Part shown: one piece after another, positions 8,294-16,949 of the stretch
Layout of the letters: each line of letters opens with the position of its first letter
Numbering within the stretch: position 1 is the first letter of the stretch
Assembly (NCBI RefSeq): GCF_001942625.1
Contig: NZ_MLCL01000089.1
Coordinates: 434,001 to 498,000 of the forward strand
DNA length: 64,000 nt
Origin: Mycobacterium syngnathidarum
Lineage (GTDB): Bacteria > Actinomycetota > Actinomycetes > Mycobacteriales > Mycobacteriaceae
Direction: 5' to 3'
Made by a program: the position numbers and the translations under genes
The notes under the pieces: generated by a model
The model's database searches: none
The model's input: only the letters and a program-made list of their open reading frames with translations
Told to the model about the DNA's origin: nothing

Positions 8294-9651
8294 AGGGCAT
8301 CCCCAACGAACTTGCCCATCGCTGAGCCACCCAATCCGCCGGCGAGCCCGAAAAGAACCGCTCCTGCCGGAACGGTCACCGGCGCGAGTGGCCCACCGAA
8401 CACGCCAAGCCCCGCGCCAACTTCCGCAAGAGCCCAACCCCCGCCACCGCCTGCGGCACCCGCGACCAGCGCGATGCACTTGTCTTTGTCTGAATCCGCC
8501 ATAACAAAGTCGAACACTGTAGTTGCCGCAGCTAGCGCGGGACCACCGTACTTCATGGTCTTGCCGATGTTTTCGAGCGATTCCGCCGTGACCATCGGTA
8601 ACGAACCGCCGTGTGCGATGTGTTTCTCCATGCCTGACATGCCAGCCCCGGTAGATGTTGACAGTTTGTCGATCAAGTCGACAGGCACAGTACTTGGCTG
8701 CCCGGCGGGCGGGGTGAAGCTAGCACTCCTGTGCCCGGACGAGTCCCTGGACATCAAGAGGTTCGATTGGTTTGCGTAGGTGATCGACGTGTAGTCAGTG
8801 CCGGTAGCCGCATCGCGCCAAGAACTGGTACTCGCTATCCGCTCACCGTTTTTGTCGAACTCTTCGACCTGATAGAAGTTTTGCTTACTTGGCCAGTCGA
8901 ACGGTTTCATCCGAGTGGTCACCGCCTTGCTGCCGTCCTGTTTGATCACCGTCGTCAGCTCCTCGCCGTTCCCATTGGTCGATTCGATGATCTCCCGGAC
9001 GTTCCGCTGCTCATCGGCGGCCCGGAGTGCCTCCTGGCCCACCACACCCAGCGGCGTCGTCGGGTCGGGTACCTGATCAGGCGGCCGTTGCGCCGTTGGA
9101 AGCAGCAATCCGCCGAGATCGGTCGCCGGTCCCGGCTCGATGTAGCCGAACTCGTGGCCTGCCGCCACCACCGCGTTGGCAGCCGCATCGTCAGCGTCAC
9201 CGACGGTGATCAGCATGCGATTGATCACCCCTTGTTCCTCCAACGCCAGCGCCTGCAGCTTGGCGATCTCCTCCTCTGACATGGTCGCCGGGTCAACCAG
9301 CACCACCCATTGGTCAGACACATTCAGCGGCCCGGCATCGACCTCGTCGGCCTTCGCAAGCAACGCCCTGCGCGCATCACCGATCGATTCCGCGCCGCCG
9401 CCAAGCGCAGCCGCCACAGCGTCGGCGTACCCAGAAAACTTGACGGCATCACGCTCTGCACGAGTGAACATCGCAGCGGCCGCATCATGGGAACGGCCTG
9501 ACCACGAACCTATCGCCGGCATTTCCTGGCACGCTTGATCGATTCCCTTCACTGCACCCGACACCGATCCGGAAGCCGACTTGATCGCAGCCGCGGACGA
9601 GGTCAAGGAGTCTGGATTCCAACCGATCAAAGTGGGACGAGACGGCAACAT
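8281..9651 (-). CDS. WXG-like type VII-type exported protein with glycine-rich C-terminus
   Basis: A 456-residue protein that resembles the mycobacterial Rv0026-type proteins. The N-terminal ~110 residues are alpha-helical with a W-S-G turn at 50-52 (GSWSGRSH), the WXG/LXG-like helical hairpin used for ESX export. The middle (~190-340) is polar, with repeated charged and Thr/Ser segments. The last ~90 residues are hydrophobic and very glycine-rich (AGAAGGGGG, GAGLGVFGG, GLAGGLGGS), like glycine-zipper membrane-inserting segments. The gene starts three bases after the stop of an EspC-like gene and its 3' end overlaps the first of two paralogous membrane proteins. The set looks like a chaperone-like partner, effector and immunity proteins; toxicity is inference. 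Confidence 0.65.
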   Translation of the reverse strand: MLPSRPTLIGWNPDSLTSSAAAIKSASGSVSGAVKGIDQACQEMPAIGSWSGRSHDAAAAMFTRAERDAVKFSGYADAVAAALGGGAESIGDARRALLAKADEVDAGPLNVSDQWVVLVDPATMSEEEIAKLQALALEEQGVINRMLITVGDADDAAANAVVAAGHEFGYIEPGPATDLGGLLLPTAQRPPDQVPDPTTPLGVVGQEALRAADEQRNVREIIESTNGNGEELTTVIKQDGSKAVTTRMKPFDWPSKQNFYQVEEFDKNGERIASTSSWRDAATGTDYTSITYANQSNLLMSRDSSGHRSASFTPPAGQPSTVPVDLIDKLSTSTGAGMSGMEKHIAHGGSLPMVTAESLENIGKTMKYGGPALAAATTVFDFVMADSDKDKCIALVAGAAGGGGGWALAEVGAGLGVFGGPLAPVTVPAGAVLFGLAGGLGGSAMGKFVGDALCPN

Positions 9652-9654
9652 CGG

Positions 9655-9942
9655 CTAGAACAACCCATCGAAGTCGCTGGCCAGCGCGTCATCCGTCACC
9701 TCGAAAGCGTCGCCCGCGCCACGGACCGCCTGGCCCATCTTGGTGACATTGTCGGCGAGCTTGATGGCCATCTGCGAGAAGTGTTCACCGACGGTGCGCG
9801 CGGCCCACTGCGTGGTGGAACCTGGTAGGCCATCTGCCGCCGACGTCGTCTTGCGACCGACATCTGCAGAAGAAATCGTCGAGCTCGCCGCATTTGACTG
9901 ACTCGCCAAGGTTCTCAATACCTCAGGATCAACCAGCATCAT
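9655..9942 (-). CDS. EspC-like small type VII secretion partner
   Basis: A 95-residue all-helical protein starting MMLVDPEVLRTLASQ. Length, the opening L.VDP..L and the pattern A..L...A.....V matching EspC/DUF2580 proteins (ESX secretion-associated, similar to Rv0025-type partners of Rv0026) support the call. Such proteins are about 100 residues, form helical hairpins and are co-secreted with a larger partner. GGGGAGG sits just before the start; ATG 9939 is the better-spaced of the two consecutive ATGs. The downstream WXG-like gene begins three bases after the stop, so the two are co-translated. It is the first gene of a four-gene leftward unit. Confidence 0.65.
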   Translation of the reverse strand: MMLVDPEVLRTLASQSNAASSTISSADVGRKTTSAADGLPGSTTQWAARTVGEHFSQMAIKLADNVTKMGQAVRGAGDAFEVTDDALASDFDGLF

Positions 9943-10240
9943 CTACCTCCCCGAACGCATGTGCCGTCATCCATTGTCACCTACGAGGATCCAGCCGCTT
10001 TGCACCAATTTCCCAGCACGCGAGCTCGATGCGGGTGGGATCGACACAGCTGCTGATCAACCAATCCGCGCCCAGTCCATCACCGCGACGAACAACGCGG
10101 CGGCACAGGGGCGAATCGCATGCTCAGAAGCTTGAGGCCGATGCCGGGCCCAACCAGGCGCCAACTTGTCGGCGCCCGGTTGTACGTTCTCCTGTTCGCC
10201 TGGCATCGGTGCCCGGGCGCAAGACAGAAGGAACACCGCC

Positions 10241-10873
10241 ATGAGCAGTCCCTATCAGCAGCCCAACGACCCGAATCAGCCTGCTGCGCAGAGTTTTCCC
10301 CAGTACGCACCACCGCACGCGAAGAAGCGCAAGTGGCCGGCGATCGTCATCGGCGTCGTCGCATTCGTGGCCGTCATGTCGGCGTTCTCCGACAAGGACG
10401 ACACCAAGCAGGGCCCGAAGCCCAGCGCCGCGCTCGCCGCGCCGGCCCCGGCCAAAGAGAACACGCCGACCGCCGGGCTCAACACCCCGGTCCGCGACGG
10501 CAAGTTCGAGTTCGTCGTCAAGACGGTGCAGCCCGGGCTGACAGAAATCGGCGACAATCCCTACCTGCGCGAGAAGGCTCAGGGCCAGTTCGTGATCGTG
10601 ACGCTCAGCGTGCAGAACATCGGTGACCGGGCACAAGGTTTCAGTCCGTCCAACCAGAAGTTGATCGACACCCAAGGCCGCAGTTTCGAAAGCGATTCGT
10701 CCGCTCAGATCGCTCTGGGCGATTCGGATATCCCAGTCTGGGACGACATCAACCCCGGCAATGCCGTCGATGTATCCCTGGTCTACGACATGCCGGCCGG
10801 CGCAGCACCGGCACGCATCGAACTGCACGACTCGATGTTCTCCGGCGGCGTCACCGTGGCGCTGACGCCGTAG
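10241..10873 (+). CDS. Membrane-anchored DUF4352-like protein
   Basis: A 210-residue protein. The N-terminus is a short Pro/Gln/Asn-rich cytoplasmic stretch (about 25 residues), then one TM helix ([19 protein letters not shown], ~30-48), an Ala/Pro linker, and an extracytoplasmic beta-rich domain with the DUF4352 (immunoglobulin-like, MPT63-related) pattern: [43 protein letters not shown]. The start is ATG 10241 with AGAAGGA nine bases upstream; upstream codons in frame lack a ribosome site. It is divergent from the EspC-like unit, with about 300 bases between. The role is unknown; such proteins are cell-surface proteins of unknown ligand. Confidence 0.75.
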   Translation: MSSPYQQPNDPNQPAAQSFPQYAPPHAKKRKWPAIVIGVVAFVAVMSAFSDKDDTKQGPKPSAALAAPAPAKENTPTAGLNTPVRDGKFEFVVKTVQPGLTEIGDNPYLREKAQGQFVIVTLSVQNIGDRAQGFSPSNQKLIDTQGRSFESDSSAQIALGDSDIPVWDDINPGNAVDVSLVYDMPAGAAPARIELHDSMFSGGVTVALTP

Positions 10874-10882
10874 ACGGCGACA

Positions 10883-10911
10883 CCGGGGCCTGCCTGCTTG
10901 GCCGGCCCCGG
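10883..10911 (+). terminator. GC-rich hairpin after the DUF4352 gene
   Basis: CCGGGGCC at 10883-10890 pairs with GGCCCCGG at 10904-10911 across a 13-base loop, ten bases after the stop. No U-tract follows, as is common for mycobacterial terminators. It also lies just beyond the end of the convergent ADC-like gene and may serve both strands. Confidence 0.5.
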
Positions 10912-10934
10912 CCTGCCGCATCCATCAGGACGGA

Positions 10935-11831
10935 TCAACCCCGCACCGACACCGGCACCGGCATATGCAGCGCGAGTTGACCTTCCGTGACGACATCGAG
11001 CTGGATGGTCTTGATCAGATTGAGAGCTCGCAAGACATCAGCCATCCTCCCCTGCCCGATCTGCAGATCCACGCCACGAGGAAACCGCGCGGTCCCGGCC
11101 GACAGCACATTTGTCTGGCTCAGCGTGGAATGCCAGGCGCCGCCCAACGACGTGTACGACGTGAGCGTCGAAACCCGCTCCCCCGTCTCATACTTCGCCT
11201 GGCGCGGGGTGACAGCAGAGAGCGCCAGATCCACCCCACCGGCATCGTTCCCAACGCGCGCGACCGTCCGATCCGTGTCGATCGAGACATCAAGCTCGGT
11301 TACCCACTTCGGGAACCCGTACCCGTCATGTCCACGCACCTGGGCGATCTGCGTGCTCACCGGAAGAGACAGCACATACGAGTGCAGGTGATCGTTGGCC
11401 AGGCTGCTCGCCAAGTCGGCGAACCCCAGCTTGCCGTGCCGCGCCGGCCGGACCGCGACGCCGACGGCGGCCTCGGTGTAGAAGTCGATGTCGCACACGT
11501 CGTAGCGGAAGAACATCACTGAGACGATCCCGAGGCCGGGTGCAATCTCCAGGGGTGCAAGTTCTTTCGGCAGCCGGGTGCGGATATCACGGGACCGGGC
11601 CAGCATCACCAGCCGCGCGGTCGAGATGCGGTAGTAGAAGTTCGGCGTCAGCGTCGGCCCGATCGCCGAGTTCACCTCGGTCTTGGGCAGCGTCCGGAAG
11701 AAGTCGACGCTCGACACCCGGGGATCACGCGCGACCTCGTCGAGGTCGGTGCGCATCCGAAATCGGTCATACAGGCCCCCTTTGGGCACCGTGACCAGGC
11801 GCCCACCAAGGTCCACCTCAACGGAAGGCAT
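10935..11831 (-). CDS. Acetoacetate decarboxylase-family protein
   Basis: A 298-residue protein of the ADC beta-barrel type (PF06314): the segment LEIAPGLGIVSVMFFRYDVCDIDFYTEAAVGVAVRP corresponds to the conserved core (shown here only as features, starting near residue 92), and HDGYGFPKWVTEL matches the GxPKK loop that carries the Schiff-base lysine, with the second lysine replaced by Trp. Members include decarboxylases and related aldolase/dehydratase-like enzymes. Substrate is unknown. The start codon overlaps the stop of the DJ-1-like gene (TGATG), so they are co-translated; together with the flavin oxidoreductase they form a three-gene operon probably controlled by the divergent TetR. Confidence 0.75.
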   Translation of the reverse strand: MPSVEVDLGGRLVTVPKGGLYDRFRMRTDLDEVARDPRVSSVDFFRTLPKTEVNSAIGPTLTPNFYYRISTARLVMLARSRDIRTRLPKELAPLEIAPGLGIVSVMFFRYDVCDIDFYTEAAVGVAVRPARHGKLGFADLASSLANDHLHSYVLSLPVSTQIAQVRGHDGYGFPKWVTELDVSIDTDRTVARVGNDAGGVDLALSAVTPRQAKYETGERVSTLTSYTSLGGAWHSTLSQTNVLSAGTARFPRGVDLQIGQGRMADVLRALNLIKTIQLDVVTEGQLALHMPVPVSVRG

Positions 11832-12538
11832 CAGACTCCCGTCCCAACATCCGCCACGAGTCGCTCCGCGAGCTTCTCCGAGGACTGCGGGTTCTGCCCG
11901 GTGTAGAGGTTGCCGTCGACCACGACATGCGGACGCAGCGGCAGCCGCGCTTTCGAGTAGTCGACGCCGGCCTCCTTCAGCTTGTCCTCCAATAGCCAGG
12001 GCGCCTTGCGCCCGAAGCTGTTCAACAACTCCTCGCGGTTGGACAACCCGGTCATGCGCCGACCGGCGAAGGGTGACACCCCGTCCGGCCCACTAGCGGC
12101 CAGGATCGCCGCCGGCGCATGGCACAACAGGGCCAGTGGCTTGTCGGACTCCAACCGATGTGCCAGGAGCGCACCCGAGACCGGGTCGTAGGCAAGGTCT
12201 TCCATCGGGCCGTGCCCGCCCGGGTAGAACACCACGTCGTAGTCGTCGGCATTCACGGTGTCGAGCGAGACCGGATGAGCCAGCACGTTGGCGATGGCGT
12301 CCAGATACGTCTTGACCTCCTTGCGCTTCCACGGCATGCCGCCGGAGATCCCGAGGCTGAGCTGATCGAGCGTCGGCGCCGTGCCGCCGGGCGTCGCCAC
12401 CGTGATCTGCCACCCGGCCTGGGTGAAGATCTGGTGCGGCCGCGCGACCTCCTCGGCCCAGTACCCGGACGGATGCACCGTCCCGTCGTTGAGGGTCCAG
12501 CGGTCGGCCGCCGAGATCACCATCAGCACGTTCGTCAT
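11831..12538 (-). CDS. DJ-1/PfpI-family protein (Hsp31-like)
   Basis: A 235-residue protein. It has the class I glutamine amidotransferase-like fold signatures VVFYPGGHGPMEDL and the nucleophile elbow ALLCHAPAAIL with the conserved Cys-His. The length and the N-terminal VLMVISAADRW...G..AEEV are typical of Hsp31/YhbO-like DJ-1 members, which act as glyoxalase III or chaperone/deglycase. The start at ATG 12538 is preceded by AGGAGA. A 54-codon upstream extension of the open frame overlaps the neighbouring gene and is rejected. It sits 22 bases downstream of the flavin oxidoreductase gene and overlaps the ADC-like gene by one base. A detoxification role for reactive carbonyls is plausible in this redox cluster. 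Confidence 0.85.
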   Translation of the reverse strand: MTNVLMVISAADRWTLNDGTVHPSGYWAEEVARPHQIFTQAGWQITVATPGGTAPTLDQLSLGISGGMPWKRKEVKTYLDAIANVLAHPVSLDTVNADDYDVVFYPGGHGPMEDLAYDPVSGALLAHRLESDKPLALLCHAPAAILAASGPDGVSPFAGRRMTGLSNREELLNSFGRKAPWLLEDKLKEAGVDYSKARLPLRPHVVVDGNLYTGQNPQSSEKLAERLVADVGTGV

Positions 12539-12560
12539 GATCGTCTCCTGTCCACAGTCT

Positions 12561-13829
12561 CTACACCGATGTCCGAGTACCCACCCGCGGCCGCGAGGCC
12601 AGCCACCGCGAGTACCGACGCAGGGCCCGCCGTGCCACGAGTTGATCGGCTGCCAACGCGAACGCCGGCCCGACGTTGAGCGCGGGCTTCTTCCCGGCAC
12701 CGAGTCGGCGCATCTGGTAGCGGACCATCGCCATGCTGGCGATGGAGGCCAGCGGTTTGTCCGGCCAGGTCACCGGCTTCAGCCGTCCGGTCGCCTCCGC
12801 GCCGTGACGCCACCGCGCGGGCAGGTCGGGGGTTTCGGCCAGCGCGGTGGCCATGCCGACCACCGCGACGCCGCTCGCCAACACGCGCTCGGCGGTCTGA
12901 CGCCGGGTGATGCCGCCGGTCAGCATGAGCGGAATGGGGCTGCTCACGGCGAGCTCGGACGCCAGTTCCAGGAAGTACGCTTCGCGGGCCGCGGTGCGCT
13001 CATCGGCTGGGCGGCCAGTCATCGCGGGGCTTTCGTAACTGCCGCCGGACAACTCGACCAGGTCGACGCCCAGCGGCGCGAGCATGTCGATCACCTTGCG
13101 GGCATCGTCGGCGTCGAAGCCGCCGCGCTGGAAGTCCGCTGAATTCAGTTTCACCGCAACGGAAAACCCCGGTGACACCTCGGCGCGGATGGCGTGGACG
13201 ATCTCGCACAGCAGCCGGGCCCGGTTCTCCAGCGAGCCGCCCCACTCGTCGGTGCGGGTGTTGACGAGCGGAGACAGGAACTGCGACAACAGGTATCCGT
13301 GTGCGGCGTGCACCTCGACGCCGACGAACCCGGCCTGCTCGGCGCGCCGCGCGGTGGTGGCGAAGCGGGTGATGGTGTCGGCGATCTGCTCGGCCGTCAT
13401 CGCGACCGGCTGCCCGAATCGCTTGGAGTGCCGGCCCAGCTCGACCGCGACGTCCGACGGTCCCCACACCACGCCCGGCATGTCGGCCTGGACCTGACGC
13501 CCGGGATGGCTGATCTGCATCCACATCGCAGACCCGTGGCGCCGTCCCGCGTCCGCCCACGCCGCGAAGGGCTCCAGCGGCGAGTCGGCATCCAGCACGA
13601 CGCCGCCCGGTCCGGTCATCGCCTCGGCATGGACCATGACGTTGCCGGTGATGAGCAGGCCGGTTCCGCCGGCGCCCCACTGCCGGTACAGCGTGATCAG
13701 CCGCTCACCGGGCAGCTGCGCCCGACCCGCCATGCCCTCTTCCATGGCCGCCTTGGCGATCCGGTTGCGCAAGACCTGACCGGACTTCAGTTGCAGCGGC
13801 GCGAACAACGCCTCCGACGCATTCGACAT
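12561..13829 (-). CDS. Old yellow enzyme-type NADH:flavin oxidoreductase
   Basis: A 422-residue TIM-barrel FMN enzyme. Seen: N-terminal LFAPLQLKSGQVLRNRI, the QISHPGRQ motif, the substrate-binding VEVHAAHGYLLSQFLSP followed by N.RTDEWGGSLENRARLL, and the FMN-phosphate region LTGGI. The family reduces enones, 2,4-dienoyl-CoA or nitro-compounds with NAD(P)H. It is the first gene of the leftward operon (OYE, DJ-1, ADC) and faces a TetR-family gene across 98 bases, the usual arrangement for a repressor-controlled detoxification operon. The ATG at 13829 follows a GGGAG-type site. Confidence 0.9.
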   Translation of the reverse strand: MSNASEALFAPLQLKSGQVLRNRIAKAAMEEGMAGRAQLPGERLITLYRQWGAGGTGLLITGNVMVHAEAMTGPGGVVLDADSPLEPFAAWADAGRRHGSAMWMQISHPGRQVQADMPGVVWGPSDVAVELGRHSKRFGQPVAMTAEQIADTITRFATTARRAEQAGFVGVEVHAAHGYLLSQFLSPLVNTRTDEWGGSLENRARLLCEIVHAIRAEVSPGFSVAVKLNSADFQRGGFDADDARKVIDMLAPLGVDLVELSGGSYESPAMTGRPADERTAAREAYFLELASELAVSSPIPLMLTGGITRRQTAERVLASGVAVVGMATALAETPDLPARWRHGAEATGRLKPVTWPDKPLASIASMAMVRYQMRRLGAGKKPALNVGPAFALAADQLVARRALRRYSRWLASRPRVGTRTSV

Positions 13830-13844
13830 GGGAACTCCCTCATC

Positions 13845-13910
13845 AATGTTGACAGTGCTTACTTCTGCTTGCTGCTAACATACGGGGAGCATGTAAGCGG
13901 TGTCAACACT
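13845..13910. promoter_or_regulatory. Paired inverted operator between OYE operon and TetR gene
   Basis: Two 18-base arms, AATGTTGACAGTGCTTAC (13845-13862) and GTAAGCGGTGTCAACACT (13893-13910), are inverted copies agreeing at 15 of 18 positions, with 30 bases between them that include two further GCTTGC/GCTAAC-like pieces. The pair occupies the whole divergent promoter region, so a TetR dimer or pair of dimers bound here would repress both directions. The TTGACA inside the left arm could be a -35 element for the rightward gene. Confidence 0.6.
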
Positions 13911-13927
13911 TGTGAGGTAGATCCCGA

Positions 13928-14506
13928 ATGCCCACGTCAACGAGGTCGTATCACCACGGCGACCTGCCGAGCGCGCTCGTGCAGGCAGCACTGGAGCTGC
14001 TGGAAGAGGGCGGCGCGAACGAACTGTCGCTGCGGGCAGCGGCTCGCCGCGCGGGCGTCTCGACCGCCGCGCCGTACCGGCATTTCGCCGACCGTGACGC
14101 GCTGCTGTCCGCGGTCGCCGCGGTGGGTTACCGCGATCTGGCCACCCAGTTGGCCGCGGCCAACCCGTCACCCAAAACGCCCGCCGACCTCGCCGACATC
14201 GCCATCGCTTACGTGAACTTCGCGCTGAAACGCCCCGGCCTGTTCCGGGCCATGTTCGCCGAACCGTGCGACCCCACCAGCCCGGAACGCGTCGCCGCGG
14301 TCGAGGCCATCAGCGAGTACCTCAGATCGATTGTGCGACAGGCCATTCCCATGTCAGATCCCGACGCGATGGCGAACGCGGTGTGGGCCCTGGTGCACGG
14401 CCTGGCGTTCCTGCACCTGGACGGCAAGTTCGACGCGTCCTCCCCCGACACCGTCGCCACCACGGTCCGGGCGGCGGTCGCTGCAGCGCTTGGACAGCTC
14501 GCCTGA
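13928..14506 (+). CDS. TetR-family transcriptional regulator
   Basis: A 192-residue protein. The N-terminal TetR helix-turn-helix is clear: YHHGDLPSALVQAALELL ... LSLRAAARRAGVSTAAPYRHFADRDALLSAVA (residues ~8-62). The C-terminal region matches the TetR_C_33/WHG type with FALKRPGLFRAMFAEP and an all-helical ligand-binding domain. It is transcribed divergently from the OYE-DJ-1-ADC operon, whose regulator it most likely is, acting on the inverted arms between the genes. The ligand is unknown; an electrophile or enone is plausible from the neighbours. Confidence 0.9.
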   Translation: MPTSTRSYHHGDLPSALVQAALELLEEGGANELSLRAAARRAGVSTAAPYRHFADRDALLSAVAAVGYRDLATQLAAANPSPKTPADLADIAIAYVNFALKRPGLFRAMFAEPCDPTSPERVAAVEAISEYLRSIVRQAIPMSDPDAMANAVWALVHGLAFLHLDGKFDASSPDTVATTVRAAVAAALGQLA

Positions 14507-14522
14507 CCCTATCCATGCCTGA

Positions 14523-14563
14523 TATTTCGATCATTTCCACCACTGCGCCTAATGATCGAAATA
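14523..14563. promoter_or_regulatory. Perfect 13-base inverted repeat upstream of hipB (putative operator)
   Basis: TATTTCGATCATT (14523-14535) and AATGATCGAAATA (14551-14563) are exact reverse complements with a 15-base spacer, 36 bases before the hipB start. A further degenerate TATTGATCGCTAT lies at about 14578-14590. The block is A/T-rich compared with its surroundings and is well placed for autorepression by HipB. Confidence 0.6.
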
Positions 14564-14599
14564 GCAATCATTCCACGTATTGATCGCTATGCTCAATAA

Positions 14600-14848
14600 A
14601 TGCATCACGAAGCGCTGGTGTACGACACCGCCGAGTTCGGTGAGCGTATCCGCGCCCTCCGCCGCGCAAAGGGCCTGCGCCAGGACGAACTCGCCGACCG
14701 CATCGGGGTCACCCGGATGACCATCTCGCGGCTCGAACGCGGCGAATCCGTCAGCGTCGACACGGCATTGCGGGCATTGTCGGAATGCGGCCATGCCATC
14801 GCGATTGCACCCAAATTCACCAGGGTCGCGGTGCTCGATGGCCAGTAA
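14600..14848 (+). CDS. hipB: HipB-like XRE-family antitoxin
   Basis: An 82-residue protein with an XRE helix-turn-helix: FGERIRALRRAKGLRQDELADRIGVTRMTISRLERGE, followed by TALRALSECGHAIAIAPK. This is the usual HipB layout. It binds HipA and represses its own operon. The stop overlaps the hipA start by 11 bases. Its toxin partner is frame-broken, so the antitoxin may now act alone as a regulator. A second, different hipBA pair lies at 22.9-24.5 kb; the two HipB proteins are not close in sequence. Confidence 0.85.
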   Translation: MHHEALVYDTAEFGERIRALRRAKGLRQDELADRIGVTRMTISRLERGESVSVDTALRALSECGHAIAIAPKFTRVAVLDGQ

Positions 14849-16129
14849 GCCATTGAACGTATGGCTGCATGGGACGCACATCGCGCAGCTGCGCGAGCCA
14901 ACCCGTTTCCGGTACCGCCTGGACTTCACCGAAGACGCCCTGGATACCTTCGGTGAAGGTAGTCGGGTGCTGTCGCTGGCGCTACCGATCACTCGCCGGC
15001 CGGCCACCGACGGCCGGAGCCCCGGCGCCCCGATGCCGGTATCGGCGTTTCTCTCGGGTCTCTTGCCCGAAGGTAATCTGCGCGAACAGCTCGCCGCTGA
15101 AGCTCGGGTGCCCGTCACCGACAGCATGGAGCTGCTGCGCCGAGTCGGGGCCGAATGCGCCGGAGCCGTACAGTTTCTCGACACCGACGTGGCGCCCGGC
15201 CCAGGTCATGTGCGCCGACTCACCGACGACGAAGTAACACGGCTCGTTGCGGACCTGCCGACATATCACCTACCCGACGGCGCCACGCCGCAAGCATCGT
15301 TGGCCGGCATTCAGGACAAGGTGCTCCTCACCGCACTCGACGACGGCAGCTGGGGTTGGCCAGAGCAAGGTGCCGCCTCGACGCACATCATCAAACCAGA
15401 ACCGTTGAGCGGAGCGCTTTCCCATCTCGTCCAGACCGAGAATTGGGCATTACACGTCGCCCGGGCCGCCCACCTGGCGGCTGCGGAGTCACGCCTCGCC
15501 ACATTCGAAGACCGCGAGGCGATTGTGGTCACCCGCTACGACCGCACTGCGGCCGGAGAACGTCGGCATCAAGAGGATTTCTGCCAGGCGATGGGCCTTC
15601 CGCCACAAGCCAAATACGAAAGTACCGCCGAGTCCAAACGCCATGGGTCGCGCCTCAAACGGATCGCCCGGACAGCCGCAGCACGTGCCGCAGACCCCGG
15701 TGATTTTCGCGCAACACTGCTGCGAACCGGGACATTCAATGTCGTGATCGGCAATGGAGACGCGCACTCCAAGAACTACTCGCGATGATCGATCGACTTG
15801 GCCGAATATCCCTGGCCCCGCTGTACGACGCGGCACCGACCGCATACCTTGATTCCAAGTACAAGGGCACCGGGCATGTCATCAACGGCAAGACCGCGAT
15901 CGACGTTGTCGACGTCGATGACCTCGCCCGAGAAGGAGCCTCCTGGGGCATGTCTGAGCGTCGCGCATGCTCAATCGTGCAGTCCTGCATGGAGACTGTG
16001 CACGATGCAATCCATTCGGCGCCCCTGCCGCCAGGCACTGAGCGAGTCAAACACAACCTCGAGGCGATGTGGGTTCGGCGCGCATGGTCAATCGGGCGCG
16101 GCACCGACACCTACCTCGGCGAGTCGTGA
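14838..16129 (+). pseudogene. hipA: HipA-family kinase split by a frame change
   Basis: The first frame (14838-15788, 316 residues) holds the N-subdomain (VWLHG..IAQL, FLSGLLPEGNLRE) and the kinase lobe up to the catalytic loop NGDAHSKNYS, then ends at TGA 15786. The second frame (15785-16129, 114 residues) begins at an overlapping ATGA and continues with RISLAPLYDAAPTAY, where LAPLYD holds the metal-binding aspartate, to the natural C-terminus. Alignment with the intact HipA at 22878-24158 (NYSLVL...VSPLYDAAS) shows that the two pieces are contiguous, so a single-base change is the simplest explanation. Because the catalytic and metal aspartates are on different polypeptides, kinase activity needs either frameshifting or assembly of two chains. 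This is not the HipBST layout, in which only the N-subdomain is separate. Confidence 0.75.
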
Positions 16130-16142
16130 GCCCGAGCGCAGC

Positions 16143-16949
16143 TCAGTCCTGCTCCCCGAAGCCCACATACGCCGGCCGCAGAATCTCAGCGAGCCTGCGC
16201 CTGCGCACGGTCACCGACACCTCGGGCAGCTGGTCAAGCAGTGCCGTCGACGCGGCAACAGGAGGACTGAAGACCGGAAGAACGTTCTGCCGCACGAAGA
16301 ATGAATCGAGGCAGTCGGTCAAGTCCGGCCCTGAGGACGCCGCCTGATCGGCGGCCGGGCGACCACCCGAACGGGCGGCGGCCAGATTCTCCAGCAGGTC
16401 CTCACGGTCCCGGCCCCGCCAGGCCAGGATGATGAACGGATCCTCGTCGAATGCTTCGGCCAGCAGGTAGAACGTCGCCGCGAGATGCTTGCACGGCACG
16501 GCGAAGTCAGGACACGAACAGTCCAGCGACAGGTCCCGGGCCGTCGTGGGAAACAGCGGCAACTCCACCGCGCCGAACACGTCCTCGATATCGGCCGGCA
16601 TCTCACCGGCAAGCAAAGCCGCTGTGTACAAAGCATCTTCGGCGAGCGCGGCTTCGATCTGCAACCATTCGCTCTTACCGAACGCCGGGATGCCGATGCG
16701 GACCCGGTAGGGACGTACCCTGCTGCCCTGCACCTCCGCAGTGACCAGACCCGGACCGATGTCCAGCGAGATCACCTGACCGCGACGGGCATAGTTGCGG
16801 CCGCGCTGCATCCGACTACCCATACCCATGGCCTCGAGCACTCCGATGAACCGTTGCGACCACCACGTCTGGGCGATCGCGCCACGGGCGCTGCGGGCCT
16901 TCAACCCGTCAGCGGCACGGGGCCGCGACGGTGGATACCAGTCATTCAC
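16143..16949 (-). CDS. SWIM zinc-finger protein, partner of HelZ
   Basis: A 268-residue protein. The SWIM signature CxCx(n)CxH is seen as CSCPDFAVPCKHLAA near residues 145-160. The N-terminal YPPSRPRAADGLKARS and RFIGVLEAMGMGSRMQRGRNYARRGQVISLDI are typical of the actinobacterial SWIM proteins encoded beside SNF2 helicases (as with Rv2101/Rv2102 in M. tuberculosis). SWIM domains bind DNA or protein. The start overlaps the 3' end of the HelZ gene by eight bases, indicating translational coupling and joint function in DNA metabolism. Confidence 0.85.
   Translation of the reverse strand: MNDWYPPSRPRAADGLKARSARGAIAQTWWSQRFIGVLEAMGMGSRMQRGRNYARRGQVISLDIGPGLVTAEVQGSRVRPYRVRIGIPAFGKSEWLQIEAALAEDALYTAALLAGEMPADIEDVFGAVELPLFPTTARDLSLDCSCPDFAVPCKHLAATFYLLAEAFDEDPFIILAWRGRDREDLLENLAAARSGGRPAADQAASSGPDLTDCLDSFFVRQNVLPVFSPPVAASTALLDQLPEVSVTVRRRRLAEILRPAYVGFGEQD

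Noticed and set aside
14838..16129. HipBST three-gene toxin-antitoxin system
   Set aside because: In HipBST the separate HipS is the N-subdomain; here the break is inside the kinase core.
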